The notes beneath the pieces are model-generated. The model searched no databases. It was not told the DNA's origin and saw nothing but the letters and a program-made list of their open reading frames with translations. Source: Melioribacter roseus (GTDB lineage: Bacteria; Bacteroidota; Ignavibacteria; Ignavibacteriales; Melioribacteraceae). Taken from it: 64,000 nt of DNA. Shown here one piece after another: positions 57,130 to 64,000 of this stretch. The stretch is taken from contig DYHH01000001.1 in assembly GCA_020724265.1 (NCBI GenBank), positions 254,674 through 318,673 on the forward strand, in the 5' to 3' direction. The first letter of the stretch is position 1. Every line of letters begins with the position of its first letter. Position numbers and translations under genes: made by a program.

Positions 57130-58185
57130 TTAGAGATGGAGAAAACTAGAATTACGCAGAGAATCACCGCGTGAGAAAGAAATATCTCGTCCAATATTTG
57201 AAATCCTATCAACCAGCATTTTATGGCTGTCAAAAGGATCTGAATTAGAATCTCTTCGATTCGGATAAATTCTGTAGCTTTCTCTATAAGGATACGGAGT
57301 ATAATTCGGCATTAATATATTCGCACCGCATTTCAGCCCTTTCTCTTTACCCTTTGGGTCTAAACTATCGAGTGCTGTTGTTGCCGGTATATGAACATTT
57401 TTTAATAATAATCTTGCTACTGCAATCGCTTTTAAGGTAAGTTCAATACTCCCGGCAGGTTTATTCTGGAAAGGTGTAAATGGTGATGGGATAAAAGGAC
57501 TAAATGCAATCATATCGGTATCCATTTCTTGGAATAACAACATATCATCTGCAATTTCGTCTATAGTTTGTAAAGGTAATCCGATTAGGGTTCCATCACC
57601 AATTTGATACCCTAATCTTTTTAAATATTTTAATTGCTGTATTCTATTAGTGTGAGTTTTTTTATTTCTATAATAAGCATACTTTGTAGAATCACATGAT
57701 TCATGTCTCAAGATATATCTATCGGCACCGGCAATTTTCCATGTTTTATATTCATCTAAGCCTCTTTCACCGAGGCTTAAAGTAATTGCAACATTAGTTG
57801 ATTTCTTTATTGAGTATATGATGTGAGCAATAATATCTGTATCAAGTTTTCTATCTTCACCGGATTTAAGAACAATAGTATAAATGCCAAGTTTAACAAG
57901 TTTTGCAGCGGTTTCAATTATCTCATCCGGCTCCATTCTGTATCTTTTTACTGTAAAGTTATCATCACGCAAGCCGCAGAATAAACAGTTTTGGTCGCAA
58001 TGATTTGATATTTCAATTACACCTCTAAGATGGACTTCTTCACCGCAAAAATCTTTTCTAACTTGATCTGCTTTTCGAAATAAGCTTTCAATATCATGCT
58101 TCTCATCAAGGTTCAAAAGATCTATAACTTCTTCCTTGCTGAAATTCTGCTTAGACAGAATATTTTCTAACTTCTCATTTTTCAT
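57130..58185 (-). CDS. hydE: [FeFe]-hydrogenase maturase HydE (radical SAM)
   Basis: 351 residues. The radical-SAM motif is CDQNCLFCG (Cys63, 67, 70), followed by LRDDNFTVKRYRMEPDEIIETA. TIVLKSGED, ITLSLGERGLDEYK, YILRHES and PATTALDSLDPKGKEKGLKCG are HydE-type segments. HydE helps build the dithiolate-bridged diiron site of [FeFe]-hydrogenase. No hydF, hydG or hydrogenase gene lies nearby, so partners must be elsewhere or the protein has another job. Related BioB/PylB-type enzymes fit less well. Confidence 0.85.
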   Translation of the reverse strand: MKNEKLENILSKQNFSKEEVIDLLNLDEKHDIESLFRKADQVRKDFCGEEVHLRGVIEISNHCDQNCLFCGLRDDNFTVKRYRMEPDEIIETAAKLVKLGIYTIVLKSGEDRKLDTDIIAHIIYSIKKSTNVAITLSLGERGLDEYKTWKIAGADRYILRHESCDSTKYAYYRNKKTHTNRIQQLKYLKRLGYQIGDGTLIGLPLQTIDEIADDMLLFQEMDTDMIAFSPFIPSPFTPFQNKPAGSIELTLKAIAVARLLLKNVHIPATTALDSLDPKGKEKGLKCGANILMPNYTPYPYRESYRIYPNRRDSNSDPFDSHKMLVDRISNIGRDISFSRGDSLRNSSFLHL

Positions 58186-58647
58186 TTATTCTAAACTCAA
58201 TACGCGGTGAAATCTATTTCAAGTAATTTCATAATCAGATGAAGCTCTTTGAGTATTAAGGAAAATCAACAATTAGTATACCAATACATATAAATCTTAA
58301 TTATTGATTTATTTTTAATGGATTTTATAAATTTTTCTTAGATAAGAGAACTTAGAAAGTATTGATTTCCAATCGGTAAGCAATAGAGGATATGATGTGG
58401 GAATTATTAATATGTATTTTACATTCGAATCTAATGTTATTTCTGAATTACTTGTTATAAAATATTATAAGGTATCTTATTATTATCAACTTATTTAACT
58501 CAACTTTTTAGATTTTTTTTCGATAATATATCAGATAGAACTAGATATATGTTTTTCCAATACAAAATTAGGAAGAAATATTATATGGTAGGTTATTTAT
58601 TATAATTTTTAAGTTATTTCATTTTTCTGTTACCAATTGGAAATAAA
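58186..58647. other. 462 bp intergenic region, no gene seen
   Basis: Very AT-rich spacer between the divergent hydE and histidine kinase genes. I see no reading frame, tRNA, hairpin of note or clear promoter that I can defend. It should hold the promoters of both genes. Confidence 0.5.
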
Positions 58648-60873
58648 TTGCTTTTAAGGAACTCTATATTATCAATTATTCTTTTACTTACTCTCTTAAT
58701 CGGATATAAACAATTAGATGAATCAAAAACCGTTCTGAGTAACCGCAATTCTTTTTTAAATTTTTTAGAGAAAGACCTTAGTGATTCAAGCTGGCTTATA
58801 AATACATTAGACTCACTAAAAAGATATTCAACAGAGGAAGAATCCGAGAATATCTCACCTCTAATTAAACTCTTCGAAGGAAATTATTTACTTCAAAAAA
58901 AAGATTACAAATCTGCAAAAACGAAATTTGATTCGATTCTATACTGCAATGAAAATACGCTAGGAAATAAATTTTTAGCCGAAACTTATCTCGGTTTAGC
59001 TAAATGTTATCGAAATTTAGAGATTAAAGATTCAGCCGAGATATATTATCACAAGGCTGGAAATAAGTTTGAAGAATCCGGTGCAGACAAAAAACTTGCC
59101 GAAGTTCTGAACACAATCGGTTATATCCATTGGCAAATCACACATTTTGATAGTGCAATCTTTTATTTCGAAAGATCATTAAAAATAAAAGAAAATTTGC
59201 CTGATAAAGACAGTTATGCAACAACTCTCAACAATATCGGGACTGTTCATTACCATTGGGCAAGTTATGATATCGCTTTAGATTACTACCTCAAAGCGTT
59301 TGAAATCAAAAAAGAAGTAAATAACTTTAGCGGTGCTGCCTTAGTATTAACAAATATTGGATTAGTGTATAAGGATACCGAACAAATTGACAGAGCTATT
59401 GAATGTTTTTTTGAAAGCATTAATTATGCTGAAAAAGATTTTGATAACGATATATTCGGTTATATATACCATAATATTGGTTCGGCTTATTTAAGAACTA
59501 ATATCGATTCAGCAGAAGTCTATTTTGAAAAAGCTATGCAGAATTATAAAGAAGCTAACTCAATTGGAGGAATAATTATTTCCTTAAAAGGATTAGGTGA
59601 AACACAAATCGCAAAAAAGAATTATATAGCTGCAAATGAATTTATTAGTAATATGCTCCGGTTGGCAACAGATAATAATAATGCATTAAGAATTGCCGAA
59701 GCAAAGCATTTACTGGGAATTATAGCTAAAAAAGAATTTAATATTCCACTGGCAAAAAAATACTTGCTGGAAAGTATAACTATCTCCGAAGAAATTAAGA
59801 AGTACCCATTACTTAGGGATAATTACGAACTTTTGAGTGAAATCTATGAAGGTTCGCAAAATATAATTGATGCATTAAATTCTTATAAAGAATACATGCG
59901 TTATCATACTCTTATTGCAGATAGTGAAATGGAGAAAAGATTATCCAGGTTAAAACAGAATTTTGAAGCTCAAAAATATCTTGCCGATTTGGAAATTCAG
60001 AAATATGAATTACAAAAACAACAATTTCTGATTTATGCATTCATTTTGCTGTCAGTTCTTTTAATATCTCTTTCATTTTTTCTGATCAGAACGAATAAGA
60101 GAAAAAGAATTATTAACATAGAACTTTCCGAAAAGAATAGGTTGATTGAGGGGCAGCGAAGAGAATTAGAAAAGATTAATAATGAACTGAAAGCATCAAA
60201 TGAAGCTAAGGATAAATTATTTTCTATAATTGCCCATGATTTGAAGAACCCGTTTTTTAATTTGATGGGATATATTTCACTTTTAAGGGAAGGTTCACTT
60301 ACCGAAGAAGAACTTAACGAGACTCTGATCTATTTGGATTCATCATTAAGAAATACTTATTCCCTTTTGGAAAACTTACTTGATTTTTCTTTAAACCGTG
60401 TAAGAAATATCGAATATTCTCCGACAATTGTTGAAATAAAACCGTTCATCAACAGTGTGATTGAAGGAATGCAAAACCAATTAAATCAAAAAACAATATC
60501 GGTAAAACTTAATTTTTATTATGATACTGTATTCGCAGATATATCCATGCTTCAAATTGTATTAAGAAATCTTTTAGCGAATGCCATAAAATTCAGTCAC
60601 CCGGGCGGGGAAATTCATATCAATTTCAAAAAGGATAATAACATATATTTACTTTCTGTTATTGATAATGGAGTTGGAATCGATGAAGAAACAAGAATTA
60701 ATCTCTTCAATTCAGAATTCGTAAAAGCTGAACGTGGAACTCTTGGTGAAAAAGGTACAGGAATAGGACTGAATTTATGTAAAGATTTAATTGACAAACA
60801 CGGAGGTAAAATAAAAGTAAATTCCAAGCATGGAGCCGGTTCTGAATTTATTATCGAATTGCCTGCGGAGTAA
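58648..60873 (+). CDS. TPR sensor histidine kinase
   Basis: 741 residues, TTG start (58648-58650). An N-terminal hydrophobic anchor or signal is followed by about nine TPR units (residues 75-420, for example AEVLNTIGYIHWQITHFDSAIFYFERSL). A coiled coil and one membrane helix at about 465-485 (FLIYAFILLSVLLISLSFFL) precede the kinase core. The phospho-acceptor is His530 in IIAHDLKNPF; the ATP-binding part has NAIKFSHPGG, VIDNGVGI and GEKGTGIGLNLC. The TPR part is probably outside the cytoplasm and senses a protein or peptide. No response regulator is in the same direction. It ends 7 bp before a convergent kinase gene. Confidence 0.9.
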   Translation: MLLRNSILSIILLLTLLIGYKQLDESKTVLSNRNSFLNFLEKDLSDSSWLINTLDSLKRYSTEEESENISPLIKLFEGNYLLQKKDYKSAKTKFDSILYCNENTLGNKFLAETYLGLAKCYRNLEIKDSAEIYYHKAGNKFEESGADKKLAEVLNTIGYIHWQITHFDSAIFYFERSLKIKENLPDKDSYATTLNNIGTVHYHWASYDIALDYYLKAFEIKKEVNNFSGAALVLTNIGLVYKDTEQIDRAIECFFESINYAEKDFDNDIFGYIYHNIGSAYLRTNIDSAEVYFEKAMQNYKEANSIGGIIISLKGLGETQIAKKNYIAANEFISNMLRLATDNNNALRIAEAKHLLGIIAKKEFNIPLAKKYLLESITISEEIKKYPLLRDNYELLSEIYEGSQNIIDALNSYKEYMRYHTLIADSEMEKRLSRLKQNFEAQKYLADLEIQKYELQKQQFLIYAFILLSVLLISLSFFLIRTNKRKRIINIELSEKNRLIEGQRRELEKINNELKASNEAKDKLFSIIAHDLKNPFFNLMGYISLLREGSLTEEELNETLIYLDSSLRNTYSLLENLLDFSLNRVRNIEYSPTIVEIKPFINSVIEGMQNQLNQKTISVKLNFYYDTVFADISMLQIVLRNLLANAIKFSHPGGEIHINFKKDNNIYLLSVIDNGVGIDEETRINLFNSEFVKAERGTLGEKGTGIGLNLCKDLIDKHGGKIKVNSKHGAGSEFIIELPAE

Positions 60874-60880
60874 ATACAAT

Positions 60881-62479
60881 CTACAATGAACTTTGCTTTA
60901 CTAAAATTTTTTGACTTGGTACTATTTCGAATAAATCATTTTGAAAAGTTAAGAGAACCGTAGTCCCTGTCCCCCTTTCGGAATCTATTTTGAAATCAAT
61001 ATTATCCAATTCGCAATATCTTTTTGTAACCGAAAGACCTAATCCGCATCCGTCATATGGTCTTGAATAACCTTGATATTCTTGTGTAAAGGGTTCGAAT
61101 ATTTTATCAAGATAATCTTTGGAAATTCCAATTCCCGTATCCTTTATTTCAACACAGAAGTCCGATATATTCCGTTTAACTGTTACTTCAATTGTTCCTT
61201 TACTCGTATACTTAACTGCGTTATCAAAAATATTATTAAAAATTTGTGAAATAGAATACCTATCTGCAAGAAGATTCAAATCACTATCCGGTTTGTTATA
61301 AACTAATTTAACTTTCTTCTGCACAATAATTTGCGCATACTGGTTAAGAATCGGTTCAATAATTTCTTCGCATAAATTAAATTCCGTTTTAATTATTTCA
61401 TAACTACCGGTTTGTAACTCGGACATGTTCAGTATAGATTCTATTGTTCTAATTATTCTATTACCGGATGAATCAATTATTCCGAAAACATCAATCATAT
61501 CGTTAGTCATTTTACCACCGAGTTCATCCTTAAGAAAATCAAGGGTACTAAGTATTGCATTTAAAGGTGTTCTAATTTCGTGAGACATTTGAGCTAAGAA
61601 TTCACCTTTAACTTTTTCCATTGCCTCGGCTTTATTTTTTGCTGAGACAAGTTGTTCCTCAATCAATTTCGAATCGGTTATATCTTCAACAACTCCTTCA
61701 ATTACTTTTACTCCATTTTTCCGGGATATGATTTTTGCACTTTCCCGGATATAAATTTCTCTTCCATCTTCCGTAATAAGTTGACTTTCAAAACCGTAAA
61801 CCACACCTTCGTTTAATAAAATTTCACGAAACTTTTTTAATTGTTCCGGGTATTTGTAATAGTCCGAAACTTTCCGGTTAGATTTAATATCTTCAATTGA
61901 GGTTGATTCAAGTATTTTAAGAAAAGCCGGGTTGACCATTAATATGTCACCTTCAAGTGAAGTTCTGTACAAACCGACAGATGAGTTTTCATATAAACTT
62001 CGATGATTTTCTTCACTTTCCTTTAATGATTCTTCTGTTTGTTTTTGTGCGGTTATATCTTCATATGTACCAAGCACACCAATAACATTTCCCTTTTCAT
62101 CTTTGAGCGGGATTTTAGATGTTTTTAGCCACAGAGTCGTACTATCACTCCTATATTGAGGTTCTTCGTAATCAATTTTACTTTGTTTAGTCTCAATTAC
62201 GAATCTGTCATCGGCTCTATATAATTCGGCATTTTCTTTCCAAGACAATTCAAAATCGTTTTTGCCAATTATTTCCGACGGATGATTTAGACCGGCGTCT
62301 TTTGCAAACACCAGGTTGCATCCCAGATAATTAAGATTAATGTCTTTCCAAAAAACTCTCTGAGGAATTGTATCCATAATAAGATCGAACATAGCTTTCT
62401 GTTCGATCTTATTTTCATCATTTTTAATTGATTTATTCACCTTATTTTGGAGAGATATTTTTTGTTTATTTTTCGTCAT
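60881..62479 (-). CDS. PAS-domain hybrid-type sensor histidine kinase
   Basis: 532 residues, no membrane helix, so probably cytosolic. Two PAS domains cover about residues 30-270; the first starts MDTIPQRVFWKDINLNYLGCN and ends with a PAC-type GVLGTYEDIT, the second starts LYENSSVGLYRTSLEGD and ends EGVVEDIT. The kinase core has His300 in LAQMSHEIRTPLN and ATP-binding motifs FDNAVKYTSKG, IKDTGIGI and GCGLGLSVT. No receiver domain is attached despite the hybrid-type H-box. A single-domain response regulator gene lies directly upstream and is probably its partner. Confidence 0.92.
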   Translation of the reverse strand: MTKNKQKISLQNKVNKSIKNDENKIEQKAMFDLIMDTIPQRVFWKDINLNYLGCNLVFAKDAGLNHPSEIIGKNDFELSWKENAELYRADDRFVIETKQSKIDYEEPQYRSDSTTLWLKTSKIPLKDEKGNVIGVLGTYEDITAQKQTEESLKESEENHRSLYENSSVGLYRTSLEGDILMVNPAFLKILESTSIEDIKSNRKVSDYYKYPEQLKKFREILLNEGVVYGFESQLITEDGREIYIRESAKIISRKNGVKVIEGVVEDITDSKLIEEQLVSAKNKAEAMEKVKGEFLAQMSHEIRTPLNAILSTLDFLKDELGGKMTNDMIDVFGIIDSSGNRIIRTIESILNMSELQTGSYEIIKTEFNLCEEIIEPILNQYAQIIVQKKVKLVYNKPDSDLNLLADRYSISQIFNNIFDNAVKYTSKGTIEVTVKRNISDFCVEIKDTGIGISKDYLDKIFEPFTQEYQGYSRPYDGCGLGLSVTKRYCELDNIDFKIDSERGTGTTVLLTFQNDLFEIVPSQKILVKQSSL

Positions 62480-62857
62480 CTATCTGTTTTTCAAACCATT
62501 GTTTTTGATTTGCTCCAGTATAGAACTTAGTTTTTCAAGTTCATCAGATTTATTAAGAAAATATTCAGCACCATATTCAATAGCACGATCTCTGTATTGC
62601 GGATACGGATAATTTGTTATTATAATAACGATAATACCGGGGTATTTCTTTTTTATATATTGTAAAAGGTCTAAGCCTCCTCCGCCCGGCATTCGTATAT
62701 CGCTAATTACAACATCGGGGATTTTTTCTTTTATTATCGTTTTTGCTTCTAAAGTGTTTAGTGCCTGCCCGATAATCTCTATCTGACTTATTACAGAGAC
62801 TATACTGGTTAATCTATCAAGAATTATTTTCGAATCGTCTACAATTAATACTTTCAT
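62480..62857 (-). CDS. Single-domain response regulator (CheY-like)
   Basis: 125 residues, only a receiver domain. Acidic pocket residues are Asp7 and Asp8, the phospho-acceptor is Asp53 in VISDIRMPGGGG, the Thr is in IIITNYP, and the Lys in LNKSDEL. It has no DNA-binding output, so it probably passes phosphate on or regulates by protein contact. Its stop directly precedes the start of the PAS kinase gene, and the pair should form a two-component system. Confidence 0.92.
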   Translation of the reverse strand: MKVLIVDDSKIILDRLTSIVSVISQIEIIGQALNTLEAKTIIKEKIPDVVISDIRMPGGGGLDLLQYIKKKYPGIIVIIITNYPYPQYRDRAIEYGAEYFLNKSDELEKLSSILEQIKNNGLKNR

Positions 62858-62965
62858 AATATTTCCAAATTAATGAGTAACAAAATAATGCTGGAAGCAC
62901 TAATACTATGTAAGAATCTGATATACTTTCTGTAAGAATTAACTGAAAATTAAATAAGAATATTC

Positions 62966-63598
62966 CTACACATTCATTAGTTTATGGTCAATTGCATAGA
63001 CAACTAATTCGGAAATAGATTTAATTTCCAATTTCTCAAAAATTCTTGATTTGTAAGTACTTATTGTTTTTACGCTTAAATGCATCTGTTCGGCAATTTC
63101 CGAAATCTTTTTTCCCTCTGAAAGCTTAATAAATACATTATATTCTTGATCGGATAATTTGTGATGTTTGGCTAGATTAGATTTTTCGGTTTGAATTTGT
63201 ATTAAGGTAGATGCGAATTCCTTTGATATATAATTTTTACCTTCTATAACAGAATCAATAGCAATTAATAATTCATCTGCCGCTTGATCTTTAGTTATGT
63301 AACCGCTGGCTCCAAGTTTAATAGCTCTAACTGCATATTCTTTTTCCGGGTAGATGCTTAAGATTAATAACTTGGTACTAATTTTTTCATTTGTAATTTT
63401 TTGCAGTACTTCTAATCCGTTTAGTTTCGGCATCGAAATATCAAGTACAGCTAAATCAATTTTTTCATTTATCAAAATGTTATAAGCTTCTTGACCGTCG
63501 TTGGCTTCAATAACATTTTTAACCGATTTATGAGTTTTTAAGAGATGAACTAACCCGGCTCTAACTACTGCGTGATCATCGGCGATAAGAACTTGCAT
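62966..63598 (-). CDS. NarL/FixJ-family response regulator
   Basis: 210 residues from the ATG at 63598, which follows CTGGAG and starts MQVLIADDHAVVRAGL, the normal start of the family. A frame-open extension up to 63676 would add 26 hydrophobic residues and is unlikely. Receiver: Asp7 and Asp8, phospho-acceptor Asp53 in AVLDISMPKLNG, Lys in GYITKDQA. The C-terminal LuxR-type helix-turn-helix reads LSEGKKISEIAEQMHLSVKTISTYKSRIFEKL. It is read after a NarX-like kinase gene and probably receives phosphate from it. Confidence 0.93.
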   Translation of the reverse strand: MQVLIADDHAVVRAGLVHLLKTHKSVKNVIEANDGQEAYNILINEKIDLAVLDISMPKLNGLEVLQKITNEKISTKLLILSIYPEKEYAVRAIKLGASGYITKDQAADELLIAIDSVIEGKNYISKEFASTLIQIQTEKSNLAKHHKLSDQEYNVFIKLSEGKKISEIAEQMHLSVKTISTYKSRIFEKLEIKSISELVVYAIDHKLMNV

Positions 63599-63734
63599 TT
63601 TAAACTCCAGGTTAATTTTTAATGCACACTTGTTGTTTACTTTCACAAAGCAAAATACAATCAGCAAAAAAAACAATTAACTGGAAAACTTTATAAACAG
63701 TATAGTGAAAAAGCAAATTCTTTTAAATAGAATT

Positions 63735-64000
63735 CTATTTAAGAGGAATGGAAATTTCTATTTTTGTTCCCTTAGGAATTACTTTATCAATTACAAATGA
63801 ACCATTAGCAAGTTTTACTCTTTCTTTCATTCCTAAAATTCCAAACGAGGATGGATTTGTTATTGCACTTTGTGAAATGCCTTTACCGTTATCCTGGATA
63901 ATTAATTCCAAATTTGTGTTTTTTTCTTTCATTTTGATATTTACAAGATTTGCTTTGGCATGACGTACAACATTTGTTAATGCTTCTTGAATCATACGAT
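63735..64000 (-). CDS. NarX/DegS-type histidine kinase, C-terminal part
   Basis: The gene runs off the window end; about 88 C-terminal codons are seen. RMIQEALTNVVRHAKA is the N-box of HisKA_3-type (LuxR-associated) kinases, and QDNGKGIS and FGILGMKERV are the nucleotide-binding motifs. The upstream dimerisation domain with its His is outside the window. It is in line with the NarL-type regulator 137 bp downstream, its likely partner. Confidence 0.9.
   Translation of the reverse strand, partial: RMIQEALTNVVRHAKANLVNIKMKEKNTNLELIIQDNGKGISQSAITNPSSFGILGMKERVKLANGSFVIDKVIPKGTKIEISIPLK

Noticed and set aside
58186-58647. Hidden RNA gene in the long spacer before the TPR kinase
   Set aside because: I found no tRNA-like arms, stable hairpins or conserved motif in this AT-rich stretch.
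63599-63676. N-terminal extension of the NarL-type regulator
   Set aside because: The 26 extra residues are hydrophobic and precede a normal receiver start that has its own ribosome site (GGAG).

Overview
The window is an AT-rich, densely coded stretch of a bacterial chromosome. The gene content points to the Ignavibacteria/Chlorobi side of the Bacteroidota. A secreted subtilase ends in the NYPNPFNPST-type tail used by type IX secretion. The complex I operon has 11 subunits and lacks nuoE, nuoF and nuoG. atpD and atpC stand apart from the other ATP synthase genes. TTG starts are frequent. This placement is inference from gene content; no rRNA or marker tree is available here. I saw no tRNA, rRNA, CRISPR array, prophage or transposase gene.

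Layout. 1-859: the start of purK (cut by the window edge) and a GIN-domain lipoprotein. 1007-7340: a TPR protein carrying three CbbX-type AAA+ modules, followed by an ABC transporter ATPase and permease. 7408-11380: exported hydrolases (S9-like, C69 dipeptidase), a lipoprotein phosphatase and a DUF1579 protein. 11444-15073: a very large GH13-type glycosidase on the minus strand. 15188-15349: four different palindromes in tandem, resembling REP elements. 15425-20796: mutS, a DUF1684 lipoprotein, DAHP synthase and prephenate dehydrogenase. 20842-23409: an S9 peptidase. 23567-34391: nuoA-D and nuoH-N, with a four-helix-bundle gene between inverted repeats inserted between nuoC and nuoD. 34458-36299: an Rrf2 regulator, an unknown 102-residue protein, an IscA-type protein and a superoxide dismutase that appears to have two starts. 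36379-41770: a Lon N-domain protein, atpDC and a four-subunit 2-oxoacid:ferredoxin oxidoreductase. 42123-45158: the type IX-secreted subtilase. 45211-52105: a 2-oxoacid dehydrogenase complex with lipA and lipB. 52232-58185: an EamA transporter, endonuclease III, a phosphohexomutase, a DUF58 protein, a TPR lipoprotein and an unaccompanied hydE. 58648-64000: a cluster of histidine kinases and response regulators.

How the genes may work together. The 23.5-52 kb part is an energy-metabolism neighbourhood. Complex I without its NADH-oxidising module needs another electron donor, and a ferredoxin-reducing 2-oxoacid oxidoreductase lies about 5 kb away. ATP synthase beta/epsilon and an Fe-S/oxidative-stress operon lie between them. 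The lipoylated dehydrogenase complex comes with its own lipoate-making enzymes.

Most unusual points: (1) the four-helix-bundle cassette inside the nuo operon, and two gene-less loci with the same design of inverted arms built from short tandem repeats; (2) the SOD gene with two ribosome-binding sites, suggesting an exported and a cytosolic form; (3) the TPR/triple-AAA+ protein with an unrecognised central domain; (4) the REP-like palindrome cluster before mutS.
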